DNA of 64,000 nt from Drosophila pseudoobscura. Taxonomy: Eukaryota; Arthropoda; Insecta; Diptera; Drosophilidae. Of the stretch, positions 1 through 11,282 are shown one piece after another (the stretch's first letter is position 1; the number at the start of each line of letters is the position of its first letter). The translations under genes and the position numbers were made by a program. The DNA lies in NCBI RefSeq assembly GCF_009870125.1, contig NC_046681.1:8321001-8385000 (forward strand), written 5' to 3'. The notes beneath the pieces were generated by a model, which was not told the origin of the DNA, did not search any database, and worked only from the letters and a program-made list of their open reading frames with translations.

Positions 1-436
1 ACACCAAAATAAAACGGAAAGTGCAATTAGCGAGGGAATTGAGGTAATTACAGGTGGAAGGATAAGGAAACGAAAAGCAGTAAATGGAAACTTAATTAGC
101 GCATCGTAAAGAAAATCCAGAAGGATACAAATGTGACTTCAGTTTACTCTCCAAATGAGTCAGGGAATTCCATTAAAATGGGTTTAATAAATATTGATTA
201 TCAACATTAAAAAATCAGGAGGAAAGCAGCAGTCGATAGCAGCTTTTATGAAGCAACTGGTGTACAGAAGAAAAAACCAGAGAACTCTGGAAGGGACGCG
301 GAAGCGCCGAGGACAATGTTGGACATCGACGACGACAAAGACGGTTCGATGCTGGGCTGCTTTGGCGTGACGGAAATGACATTTCCATGGCGGTGATACG
401 AGGCGACGACATCGCCATCGACATCGGGTATCAGCT
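1..436. other. no gene recognised
   Basis: Non-repetitive sequence with several overlapping short ORFs on both strands, none with a recognisable motif. A short + strand stretch near 390-420 reads like an Sm-fold terminus, but the match is too short to call. Confidence 0.4.
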
Positions 437-704
437 AGATCCATATTCGGTTTTGGATCTATCCATATGGAGCTGATTCCCAAGCTACGCGACGAGATGC
501 GAGAGGAGCTCAAAGTCAAGATAAAGGAAAGAGGAACAAAGCCACAAATCATCTAGTGCTTTTTCCTGGCAGGGATCGAGGCTGGATTCGCGGCGACAGT
601 ACTTCTTCAGAATCAGTACGTGACGGAAGTGGATCTAGATTCCAAACCGAATTGAGATCTAGATCCAAAACCAAATGTGAATCTAGATCCAAAACCAAAT
701 ATAT
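437..704. repeat. 24-bp repeat unit, three tandem copies plus one inverted copy
   Basis: Three adjacent 24-bp units begin at 633, 657 and 681 with the core ATCTAGATCCAAAACCAAAT. The first unit carries a few substitutions, and a partial fourth (GGATCTATG) follows at 705. The same core appears in inverted orientation at about 437-468 (TAGATCCATATTCGGTTTTG). Because 24 is a multiple of three, one frame reads as repeated LDPKPN, but it is interrupted by TGA, so I do not call a protein. The repeats adjoin the BEL/Pao fragment and may belong to a mobile element. Confidence 0.6.
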
Positions 705-841
705 GGATCTATGTTCGCATTTGGAAATATCATGCCTCTGCCATTTATGGGTCTAAAATGTTTTAGTTCTGAATAAAAGTCTGCCTGGTACAAAAAGAGC
801 TCGCCCGAAAAAATCAATTGTTTTGTGACAATGTTTATCCT

Positions 842-1432
842 CTAGAGAGGGACAGGTCTTGGGCATAGGTCTTGGGCATATCCAGCCATATATCTCCCCA
901 AACGTCGGCCCAAGTAACCGGGAATGGAGTTTTTGGCCGGCTGACAGCGAATGGACCAGGTTAAGTAAAGTAGTGGGCATTGGTATGGTATGTCGATGCC
1001 GTTGCGTTTACTCAGGATCGCGGTCAACGGTGGAGTCAGTCCAGAAGCATCTTTAAACCATTTCAGTATCCATGTGAAGATCTTTTCGGACTCGGTTGGC
1101 ACCTAGACTGCAGTACTCAGTTCTGGCCGTGGTAGTGATTGCGCGTACGTACACTGTTGTGCCACAGGCACGATCTGAGGCATCTACTAACGTGTGTAGT
1201 TCTTGGGTACTGTAGATCCGCACTGAGGCTGATGACTGGCCAGGAAATCCACCATCCGTTGCCATCCGTGGGGAACTGCAGCAGACACAGCAGGTCTGCG
1301 CTGTACAGACTCTGGATCCCATGTTAGGTTGGTTCTGCAGATTGCAGTGGACGGTTGGAAGTACACACCCCAATGATGCCAATGAGAGATGAGGGTACGA
1401 AAAAGATGGGGATTAAATGTATTTTCATTCAC
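842..1432 (-). pseudogene. decayed BEL/Pao-type LTR retrotransposon pol fragment
   Basis: Read on the minus strand, three frames in turn carry pieces resembling the protease/RT-RNaseH connection region of BEL/Pao (Pao-clade) pol. WQRMVDFLASHQPQCG...VPKNY lies near 1290-1190. ELHTLVDASDRACGTTVYVR, near 1210-1150, is like the family's LH-F-DAS-A-A-V-Y signature. TESEKIFTWI near 1100 resembles the WTDS-VL-WI block. The frame changes at least twice, so this is a broken copy. No LTRs are seen on either side. The assignment rests on short motif resemblance; a translated search against BEL/Pao pol would settle it. Confidence 0.5.
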
Positions 1433-4410
1433 GTTGGCGGGATGTCATTTAATTTACGAAAAAAGTTGGTTTCTGAACGTAAATGCTAATATATTAACTC
1501 CATAATTTAACTGTGATAATTTTAAATTAAAATATGGAGGTCAACAAGGTCAATTGGTTGTTTTTCTGTTACCGATTTCCATGCGGCTCACGTGTTCATC
1601 GGATATATCTGATAAGGCGATAATTCATTCGATTTGTTCACCTCAAATTGCTCGTGGCAGTGCAAAAAGCGAACAATGATAAATAATTGGCTATAAGGAT
1701 TTGATCCGACAGATTAGCTCCTGGAAATATTCAATTGATGAAGACCTATCATTGAAGGGTTAAATGTACTTTTTTCTAATTGGCAGTCAAACAATAATTG
1801 CCCTGCAGCTATTTCATTTCGACAGCAAATAACCAAACTGTAATTTTCTTTGAAATTTTCCAGCTGGAAATGCCACACCAGACTGCGAACAAACCTGAAA
1901 AGCAAAAGAAACACCAACAAATCCCAGACCAGAGAAATCTCTGCCAAAAAAGCAAAAACCCAACCGCTTTCTGGGTTTTGGTTTTGGTTTTGTTTGGTTT
2001 GGTTTGTTCGACTCTTTTGGCCAAGATTGGCCAAGGAAATATTTCTTTTGTTTCTGTGCTGTTCGCCGGTAGACTCTTCAGGGAGAAGGACTAACTGAGT
2101 TTGTTTGTGGAAAGTAGAGTTAATAAAATGGTTTCTAAGTAAGGAGGAAGCAAACCCGATTTGTAAAATTATAATTGTGAAATTAGTCGATATTGCGAGC
2201 ATCTAGATTACCGAATTTCCCAAATATCCCCTGCCAAAGAGAGGTCAATTCATTCGAACTCCCCCAACTTAATTGAAATATTTACAGAGCCAACTGCCAT
2301 GGACGACTTCGCACTGTAACATATTTTTGAGGTCATGGCGATAAATATATTGCTTTCCCATAGCATATGGTGCCGTTACCATTCCGTCCAACCAAGGCAG
2401 TTGCTAACATACAACCTTCTGGAGATTTTGCCAGCTCTCCTCGATTCCTATCTGTGTATAATTTGTGCGAAAAACTTCGTCATGCGAGCTCTGGCAGTCA
2501 GTAAAGCTTCTACCAGCTGCGGTACTGCCGCAAAATAGAACCCTCGGTGAGACCGCCGACCACCACCTGATAAATTTTCAAATTTGCATGCTAATGGAAG
2601 GCATGGAACTGTTGCTGCAAAGTTTATACCTTTTGCTGGTGGATGGGTATTCTGGTAAACTGCTCTGCAGTCGAAGATATACTATTTCGTGTCTAGATAG
2701 AACGTTCAAAGAGGTATACCCCAGGACCCGAAACATTGCCACGGGCATTTTGAGTGCCACATCAGTGGCACAATCCATGAAACAGAATCACAGTGGTCCC
2801 GCGCTGGGTATTTTCTTACCTTTCAAAACAGACTACTTGCTGATGAAAGTGTCAGATGTGTAGGAAATAGGCCACCAGAATAGACGCCACTCTTATTAGC
2901 CCACTCTGCGTACGAGACCTTTAGGAGGAATGTAAAGAGATGTCAAACACTTTTGGCAACAATTCGTGGATTTGTTTGTCATTCTGGTCGTAAATTCTAT
3001 TGGAACTAAGAACTTCATAGCCCCTTCATGGAAGATTGTAGCCCCATTAATAGTACCTCTTTAATTGGTGCATTAAAATATTTGATAATGTCCCCCCTTT
3101 TTGCAGCGACAGTTTGGCATTTAGCCGACCAAATATGCTCTAAATGGGATTTGAAGAGGCCACGGCCTATGCGCTGAATGTTTCATGCCCTCATTGGATG
3201 AGTCAACCGTTCATGCATTTACTTTGGCCTCCATTCGCCACTGTAGTGCCCTCCAGGATGGTATTCTATTTGAGCTTCACTCGGAATGCATTCATGCCTT
3301 CCAATCCATGACGAGACTTTTTATCTGCACACTTTGTATGCATTTAAAGGCAGGTGCCGTACAAATTTTCCGGCCAGATGGACATTGTGATTTTTCCTAA
3401 TTTGTATTATCCGCGCGGCACTGGGATATAAAACGTTAATTTTCTTAGTGAACGCGGGTCCCAAGTGCTGCAGCTGACAGGGGAGGAGAAAAATGAAGAA
3501 TTATAATTTAAACAATTATTCAACCCACGAAATGCCACGTCAGTTGAGTAGGAAAGCAGGTGGAATAGGTTTATTTAGTTTTGCGTGAAATATTTGTTAT
3601 AAAAAAAACGAAAGAAATAAATATAGAGCAGAAAGAATGGCCCTACAGAAACAGACCGCCTTTGGAAGCAGATGTTTACTTGCCTCCAACATTTTGGTGT
3701 CCAATTCGTCAGAAAGTCGAAATTTAGCTGAATCGGTCTGAATTTTTGATTAAGGTTTAAGGATGCTGAAGAAGGTCCACCTTTCTGTCTACCGTCTATT
3801 AACTTAAATTCAAATATTCGATTAGTTGTTAAGCACAGGTCTTTAAGAACCTTTTGGTTCTATATTTATTGGCAAGCGAAAATATTTTAGCGTCAGACAA
3901 ACAGCGGGATGCAGTACTTCAAGGAACTTCAGGTCTAAGACCTGGGGGCCCCTCTGCTGTTCGAGGGAAAAGTTGTGGTACTCAGCTGTTTTCTGGAGCA
4001 AAGCGCTTCACTTTCAGTGCAATCCCCTGCATGACTGCCCATGTTTTGACAGGAGATGGCGCCCTACGTGCAGAGAAATTTCACATGAGCGAGTTGCAAT
4101 TTGTGCATACTGCCAGGAGGTGCAAAATCAATGCCAACAAATCTGTACAATCAACCTGGGAGAGGGAAATGCGTCGGAGAAATTCCCGCAGAGAAAATAA
4201 TTGCAAATTGAGCAACGGCGTTAAGGGATATCTTAAGCAGGGAATCTACATATATATATGTACATATCTATAAGGAAAAACTCTCTACAGAGAAGCCTCT
4301 GGCGGGGTCTTTATATCCCTGATTAGGCAATGATAGTTTGATGTCAGCATGGATACATTTTATTCAGTTTTGTATTTCCATTCACGTTGGAGAAATAAAA
4401 CAAAAATAAT
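1433..4410. other. no confirmed gene; several unremarkable ORFs
   Basis: About 3 kb of AT-rich DNA. ORFs at 2335-2863, 3185-3400 and 3854-4273 (+) have no recognised domains, no consistent splice context and no codon pattern that convinces me. A ctttcgtcacgcag motif at 4411-4424 marks the left edge of a duplicated block described separately. I see no transposon termini here. Confidence 0.4.
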
Positions 4411-4623
4411 CTTTCGTCACGCAGAATAACAAAACCCCTATACGGCAATTTCTCTCTACTGGACTCCACATGAGATGGGAAATGGGTTGGAAACCGTCTG
4501 ACTTGGGGATCACGGACACAGTTGTTTTACATTTCTGCATCATTAGATACATAGATGTGTGGCAGTAAGCAGTCAGTCGGGCGATATAAAAAAACAGAAG
4601 GGACGTAGAATACGCCAACGGAA

Positions 4624-5054
4624 ATGGCTAGAGTCTAAGTGGATCAATTTCTAGGCTGTGAAGCAATAAGCAGACAAGACACTTTGAAGGCTTTGAAGCT
4701 GCCACAATAATAACATCTTATCTGAAAAGCTTTCGTTGAAATAACTTCTCCTGTAGTAAATTATTATGGCCGCATAAATTGTTAAAAAGAGAATAAATCT
4801 CGCACAGCAGGCAACGACGGCTTTAAAGGTCACACCCTCACACCCGCCGCACGACAAATAAAAATGTAATAAATATTATATGCTTTATATATATATTTTT
4901 ATAAAATTCCCTAATGCAATTGCACAAACAGCTCTGGGCACCGCAATGCGGACGGCAAACAGCTTTCGCAGTGTAATGGTCTGTAATGGCTTTTTGGGAT
5001 GGGATGGAGAGGACTTTTTCTTGTGACCTTCTCGAGTGCTGCTAGTCGGAATTT
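4624..5054. repeat. dispersed duplication, copy A part 1
   Basis: This stretch aligns almost base for base with 12935-13361, starting at ATGGCTAGAGTCTAAGTGG in both. Scattered substitutions and small indels show the duplication is not recent. Both copies are preceded by CTTTCGTCACGCAG, but copy A has about 200 extra bases (4425-4623) between that motif and this block. No ORF is conserved between the copies, so the duplicated DNA is probably non-coding. Confidence 0.85.
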
Positions 5055-6569
5055 ATTTCTGGATTGCTTTAGAGATGGAATGAAAGTGCAGGACCTTCTT
5101 ATGTTTATCCAGCTCTTAGAAGTTTCATAAACGAATTTCGAGTTAAACGACAATGTTCACCTAAACAAGACTCTCGTTTAGCTCTAACTAAGTTACTACC
5201 CAATTTAACAACTCAATCATAGCTCTGATGGAGCCCAGAGATATTAATAATGATGGAGATCTCAGACTGTATTAAATTCATGTTTGAATGCCATGGTACA
5301 GCTCTGGCATGGACAGCTCTGGACAATTATTAATGTCCGCGTGTGCAATAAATAAATATGAGCAAAAAGCAAACTCATTAACGAGTGACAATTGAGTTAA
5401 CGATGAGTCAGAAATGAAAAGGATTAATCGCATAAATGCATTTCTCTCTGGACTTAATGCTTCACGATGGAAAATGAAACGAAATAGCGAAAGCCAGAAA
5501 TTAAAAAAAATGACTGGGAATACCTGTATATTTAGTCTACTTAATTTTATCTTACTCACATTCGGCAAATTGTGGTGTGTCCTCTTGAAAAATCTCAAAC
5601 TATAAACTGTCTTTGTGGACTTCGACTACAAGAACCTTAGGTGAAACGACAGAAAATTAAATAGGCTATGTTACAAATAATTAATTTTCATTCCAATTCA
5701 CTTGAATTCACCTCTGCCCCAAAATCCCAAATTTAATAAAAAATAAAAATACCCTTTATTTTTAGACGATAAAATAGCACTGAGACTTCAACTAAAATTG
5801 ATCTTAATCGAAACAGTTTTAGAGTCTTTAAATTTGAGGCAAATGTCTGCAATCTGCAGGGGTGCGCATCTGTCACGCGAGTCGTATGAGTAATGCAATC
5901 AGAAATTTGCTGTGCAGTGAACTAATTCGCATTTTATACCCCACAAGACAGTGTCAATTAGTAGATATTGCCAGCGGTAGAAATGTTGATGGTGCTGATG
6001 CTGGTTAGTCTTTCAATGTGGTTTCATTAGTGGACAAGTTAATGGATGCCTGCTCTAACCGAGTATTTCTTCCGACTGCCGTAATTTCAGCGGTTTACTT
6101 TTCGATGCTGTGCAAAACTTTCCAGCTGCTCCAATTTTTTCTTTAAATCTTTTTCGTTTTTCTGTATGAACTTTTCCGTTTTATCTTGTGTTTGGTTTCC
6201 CTTTTTGCACAGTGTGTCTGTGTCTTTGTTGCGTATAAATGGCCGACAATTAGTTTAATTGTTTTCCTTATTTTTTGTTTCTACTTTCTTCCACTTTCAT
6301 TGCACTCTTCTCTCTTCTTATTGGCGTTCATTGATGACTCTCATTGATTAGTTGTGCAATTGTTTTGGAGCTGTCAATGCCTTTGTTTCATTTTGCTCTA
6401 CGTATGTGTTGTACTCTTTTTGAATGGCCATCAAATACTAAAGCGGTTAGGTTATAATTGCAGCCATTGTTGGGGCTAGCAATCCCATTTTATGCTGGAA
6501 ATATATTCGTTGGGAAAATCCAAGATGGGCATCAATTTTCATATTGCTATTTTTGATTTTCGATTGTTT
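5055..6569. other. segment present only in copy A of the duplication
   Basis: These 1.5 kb separate the two parts of copy A. In copy B the flanking blocks lie only about 70 bp apart, so this DNA was inserted in A or deleted from B. I see no transposon ends, no long ORF and no gene in it. Confidence 0.55.
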
Positions 6570-7156
6570 CCGGTATGGTGTTTAGTGGCTATATTCTGGT
6601 TTCGGATTTTGATAGTTTTTAGATCCCCATACGTCGATTAGATAAATTTGTACTTAAAGAGCAATATATGAAGATTTAAATTTAACTACTTTTTTTTACA
6701 GCTTACCCATAAAAAGAGCATATCGACCAAATAAATCTACTTCGCTTTTCGTCCTTGAAGCTGAAATGCACACAGCACATGTGATGCTGGGTCTGGAACG
6801 AAAGACAAAGTAGATTTGATTAAAATTGATGATGCTCTGCTTGAGTTTCTGTTTGTTAGAGGACAGCTGAAAAATGTCATAAATCTTTGTCACCTCTTTG
6901 AGAGAGTAAAAACACAACTGAAAGGCTCATATAATACTTTTGCAAGTGTCACTACAATTTCATAATATGTATTCAGCTGATTAAATAAAAAATAAATCCA
7001 TTACATATTAGACCCAACAATCTGTCGACAAAATATCTTTAAATATGTAAATATTTGGCAGAGGAACTGTAATTCCAACAATCGCTGGAAAATTAAGCAT
7101 TCAGAAAATTATAAAGGGTCTCATATTGCAATATTTTAGAGTCAACATTCCCAGTG
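6570..7156. repeat. dispersed duplication, copy A part 2
   Basis: Aligns with 13433-13972. Shared landmarks include a polyT-ACAGCTT block near 6690 (13560 in copy B), AACGAAAGACAAAG and ATTAAAATTGATGATGCT near 6800-6835, and GACCCAACAATCTGTC near 7011. Divergence is similar to part 1. A 73-codon minus-strand ORF (6696-6917) is not preserved in the other copy and is not called. Confidence 0.85.
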
Positions 7157-8215
7157 CTTGTAGCAGATACACAGATTTCCATAATTTGTGGTGTTTTTGT
7201 GCTGTATTTTGTGGTTTATTTTCAGCCAAGTGCCAGAGGGCAGTATTGCATTCATTGCATTAAATGAAAACTTTCCAGCGTTACAGGCGCACCCCAAACT
7301 CTGGGCCCAGTCCAATTTAAGTTTCCGCCGGCAAAAAGAAATGTTGCGCCAGACAAAATGTTGTGACAAGAACCGCTGTTTGGCGGAGAACTGCTCTTAA
7401 ATCTGTGAATGTTTTGCCTTGTTTTTATTTAATTTCCACTTAAAAAGAAATTAATTTCCGGCATTGCGAATAAAAAATAGGAGTTGATGTGGCTCCTCTC
7501 TGAAGCTTCCTGTGAAAAGGAATTCATTTCAGCCACAGTCTAGTATCCACAATAATATGGGTACCATTTAAGATTTACCATTTAAATTAAAACCAAGCCC
7601 ACGTACTCCCACGCCTCAGGGGAGTCGCTGCATTGATGGCGATAATGTATTCCAATTTCCTGCCAGAAGTAAAACATTTTACTGTAGAATTCTGAGATTA
7701 ATTGCGACGAGGGTAGACTCTCTGGAGTTTCCTGTTTCCGGCTGCTGAAAGCATTTAAAGCGTGAAAAGGAATCAATCAAACTGAATTACTAATCACATA
7801 TGGACACTAGGACACAACTTGAGACAGCCGACAACTTGTTTCAGTATGCACTCTGCTGGGGCAAAGGATTGGGAGGCTGCTTCGTTTTGTGTGGCAGCCA
7901 CTGATTTCATTCAGAAATCCACTTCAAAGGAATGATTAGCAGAGGCCAGGGCTAATTGTGAATTCAACTAAAGTTGCACAAACATTTCCACTGGGAAAGT
8001 TCCACACCAGCATGCAACATTTTTTATCAAAAAGTCTGGAAAGTTTTTTGCAAATAATTGAAAATGTAATCCTTAATTTATATGCTTGATTAGAGAGTTC
8101 TGCGCCTGCCCTGATTTAATTAGATCTTGGCACTCTTCACATCAAATCCGAGGAAAATTACACATCTTGGCCGCCCCCGAAGCTAATTATAAAAGTTTCC
8201 CACCCAAAGGGAAAA
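7157..8215. other. no gene recognised
   Basis: AT-rich single-copy DNA downstream of the minus-strand terminal exon at 8216. I do not see a clear minus-strand poly(A) signal close to that stop codon. Overlapping short ORFs at 7142-7400 on the two strands have no recognisable features. Confidence 0.4.
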
Positions 8216-8346
8216 CTAAGACTTGGAACTAAGAAAGACTCGCTGCTGATTGATGGCCGAGTAGTTGAAATTTTCCAATTTATACGATGGGTTTTGTGGC
8301 GATGGAAAGCGCACACCGAGCAGCTGCTCCACGACACGGAAATTGC
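8216..8346 (-). CDS. candidate terminal exon of an unidentified minus-strand gene
   Basis: On the minus strand a pyrimidine-rich acceptor (TTTTTTTTCGTACATTTTCCAG) precedes a block that stays open for 42 codons to TAG. The frame needs one base from the previous exon; it begins NFRVVEQLLGV and ends NQQRVFLSSKS. The upstream candidate exon at 16337-16396 supplies exactly that one base. I do not recognise the family. The intervening intron would be 8 kb and would contain the MIC13-like and eIF4E-like genes on the opposite strand. Evidence is the splice signal, open frame and phase match only; a chance ORF remains possible. Confidence 0.42.
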
Positions 8347-9758
8347 CTGGAAAATGTACGAAAAAAAAGAGTAAAACCAAATGGGAGTACACATTTATAA
8401 ATGTTAGCATTTAGAGTATATGTAAGTACTTTGAAATAGCACACAAAAGTTGTGTCAGACATTGAGAGTATACTTTGAGTTCTTTTGGAAGAACTTTCCC
8501 ATTTAAAGGCCATTTCCAGGATAACCACTCTCTTTTGCATCTTTAGGTTGGGATACAAAACATTTCCTCTTGCCTTTGAGACAAAAGATTTTTGCCAAAG
8601 AGAGGGGGATCTTTCGGACTTTGAAACAAAAATGAATGGGAAAAATACGAAGGAGTTGTGGGATATTCCACAGCTTGTTTTGGTGTAAGAGGACCATAAA
8701 TAGATTTTGTGGACACTTTCTGAAGATGGTGAAGCTGAAAACATACATTTAAATCCGTTTGAATTTGTACAACTTTAACATAATTTTTCAAACAATAATA
8801 ATAAAGTTTTTACGGTAGAAACCACAGTGGCAGCACAAAATATGACAGCGCCTAACAGCACAGACATTAACAGCAATTAACAAAGAGTCAATCAGGGCGA
8901 ACGGCAGATATAAGCAAGACAAGGAAGAAGAAGAACAAAAAAAAGGGGCAGCGGCGAATAGTTATTACTGAAGCGGTACAAGTTTTTTAAACCTGAAACC
9001 TTAAACTATAATACTTGAATAGCCCTGCTGGGTTGGGGCACATTTTTGGGCAGATTTGGGTTAGAACAGAAGAGGTAGTGGTTTAATTTATTGAAAGCTA
9101 TATTTTTTGGAATGGTTTTACATCAAACCTAATTTCTATCAACATCAGACAACTTTTGTTGCTACATGTTACTTTTTCATTTTGTAATTTCATACTCTTA
9201 TAATTTCACAAGAAAAACGTAACGAAGCTTGCAACTAACTTCGCTCTTCCTATATATTTGAGAGAACGGAAAAGCGTTGAGGGTTTATTTCACACTATTT
9301 TGGAAACATGAGAACCAATGCCAATAAATAAAAAATTCTTTTTAAGTTTCCTCTTAATTATCTCTGTTACTTTTTGACTGAAAGCAAAGATAAAAGAGAA
9401 AACAATAGGTGGCATTACAGCTAAGTGCCTCGACAAAAGGGGTATCATGTATATAGAAAAGGCTCTTGCGGATCTTTCTATATGAGATACATATATTAAT
9501 CAGCTGTCCGAAAGTACAGATACAGGTTTACGTTCTTGACTGTGAAAACACGCACTTCGAGGCTTCGCTTGAGAGTCGATAGGGAGTCTGCCCCGCATGG
9601 AAAGGTCTGTCTATGTTCCTGGTCTAAATTCGAAAAGCAGTAAAATGTTCTACAATTTATAGTTGCTAAACAAAACTTAGACTTTCATGTCATCATTTTA
9701 AAACTAATATAAAAATTCATTCATTTTTTTTAAAACTTTTTCTTTGGTTTTTTTTGCA
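8347..9758. other. no gene; space before the MIC13-like gene
   Basis: AT-rich sequence, possibly intronic to the minus-strand gene. Overlapping ORFs around 8280-8790 on both strands look incidental. No TATA box close to 9759 is convincing, so I do not place the promoter of the following gene. Confidence 0.4.
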
Positions 9759-10160
9759 ATGGTTCTTGTGGTGCTCGTGAAACTGAGCGTGGTAGCTGGC
9801 GTTGCCTTTGCCACCAAGCAGATGGGATTTTGGGAGAGTCCGGAGCACTCGGTTGTGCTTTTAGAGAATGCCAAAGAACATCTCAGGCCTTACGCAGCGG
9901 ACCTGAAAGACCGGATCTGCTGCTGGAAATGCCAGGAGAAATGCAAAGAGGAATTCGAGCCGAAGCCCTGGCGAGATTCCTGGATAGAGTCCTGGAATGA
10001 CACCATCAAGAAAGTCTTCCACTTCCTGAATCAGATGCCTATCTACTATTACCGCTTTTCGGAGGATGTGCAGCAAGCCGTAACCGATTTGGCCAAGGAA
10101 AAGGACCAGAAGCAAACCACTCCCCCAAAGGTGGACAAAACTCCGGCTAAATCAAATTGA
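9759..10160 (+). CDS. MIC13/QIL1-like MICOS complex subunit (paralogue)
   Basis: Encodes 133 aa from the ATG at 9759 (context TGCAATGG); the frame extends five codons upstream but has no earlier ATG. MIC13/QIL1 is an inner mitochondrial membrane protein that bridges MICOS subcomplexes at crista junctions. Family features visible are a hydrophobic N-terminal segment (residues 1-18) followed by a G-F-W turn (23-25). Next come LRPY (42-45) and a C-terminal amphipathic block with W-DTIKKVFHFLNQMPIYYY (about 79-98), then a charged tail. Length is close to fly and human MIC13 (about 120 aa). There is no intron. Unusual is a cluster of four cysteines (C54, C55, C58, C62). GC content rises sharply over the ORF, which supports coding. 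It probably duplicates the main QIL1 gene and may be tissue-restricted, which is inference. Confidence 0.78.
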   Translation: MVLVVLVKLSVVAGVAFATKQMGFWESPEHSVVLLENAKEHLRPYAADLKDRICCWKCQEKCKEEFEPKPWRDSWIESWNDTIKKVFHFLNQMPIYYYRFSEDVQQAVTDLAKEKDQKQTTPPKVDKTPAKSN

Positions 10161-10207
10161 AAATTGCTCCCTTTGACTTTGAACTTAGCTTTGGCCAAAA
10201 TCCAATC

Positions 10208-10213
10208 AATAAA
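10208..10213 (+). terminator. poly(A) signal of the MIC13-like gene
   Basis: AATAAA lies 48 bp after the stop codon at 10160 in AT-rich sequence, at a normal distance for a short fly 3' UTR. Confidence 0.6.
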
Positions 10214-11117
10214 TTTTCCCGCAAAAACACAAACTTAAGTAAAATTTTCAATTTAATAGAAGAAATTTGTATTTGCTTTTAGTTCAAATGGTCGGAAGTT
10301 GCGTGACAGTGGCGAGTGCAAGAAAGTGTTCAATATTTTATTCCCTTGCCAGTTTTTGTGGAATAAAAGAAGTGGCCAACAGTAAAGCAGCGCCCGCCAG
10401 CAACAAAAATCAATTTGTCTTAGAAACTGCACACTTCCAACATGTCGTATGTGTAACAAGTGTGGCACATAAATATCCTGGGCTGCAGCACTCCGTGCAG
10501 CGTCTTGGCCAGGCCACAAAAATAAATAAAATAAAAGAGCAAGTGTTGCCCGCAAAGTTTCGAGCACTTTTACCAGATACTATGATTTGATTTGTGTGAA
10601 AACATGGCAAGTTTGCGATACCATTTGTAAAGTTACCTGCAGCCATTTGTTCGCATGAGCAAAAGCATTTAGTAAGAGATATAGGTAGACAAAAGTCTCG
10701 CAAAGTATTAGACCAGGTGCAAGACTACGGAGGACAGAAGCAACTATAACACCAACAGGGAATATAATGTTGGAAGCTTAATAGTTATAGCCAGACGAGC
10801 ATATAAGGAACATTTCATAATCACATTGTTGTTAAAACGAAATATTTACAAAAAATTGAAATAAAAATGGGCAGCCTGAAGAGCTAAGAAGAAAGAGCTA
10901 AAACCACCATTCGAATGGCGGGAAAAACTTTAAATTTTTATACGGGTCATTAGGGATTAATTGCGTCCAAAACTTTTAATTCTAGAAACTTCCTATTGGT
11001 TTCAAACGAATATCAACCCTGGTTCTGCTGACGTACTCTTTTGTCGGATCTGAGTAGCCTACAACTCTATGGTTACTTGTCCTTGTCGTCTTTCGATACT
11101 TTCAGCATCGGAAAAAA
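10214..11117. other. spacer between the two nested genes
   Basis: No gene recognised. ORFs on both strands at 10253-10703 overlap in all frames and have no known motif. The last 100 bases lead into the eIF4E-like promoter. Confidence 0.4.
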
Positions 11118-11124
11118 TATAAAG
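11118..11124 (+). promoter_or_regulatory. probable TATA box of the eIF4E-like gene
   Basis: TATAAAG stands about 165 bp upstream of the first ATG (11283), which would put transcription start near 11150 and give a 5' UTR of roughly 130 bases. Stops in all frames separate it from upstream ORFs. Position and sequence are the only evidence. Confidence 0.45.
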
Positions 11125-11282
11125 TAGGCGACGACTTTTGTCATAACTAAATATACAGCAGTACAATACAAAACTCCATAAGTGCCGAGAGCTTGTTAGA
11201 AAAAATAAAAACTCGGGAAAAATAACTTACAAATAAACTGCAAAAAAGAAAAACAACAGTAAACAATATATTGAGAAGCGAG

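Noticed and set aside
380..425. Sm/LSm-like terminus (ISMAVIRGDDIAIDIG) on the + strand
   Set aside because: The similarity spans about 15 residues with no upstream Sm1 motif in any frame; likely chance.
2335..3400. Series of + strand ORFs suggesting a decayed receptor gene
   Set aside because: No recognisable motif in any frame, many stops, and ordinary base composition; not distinguishable from background.
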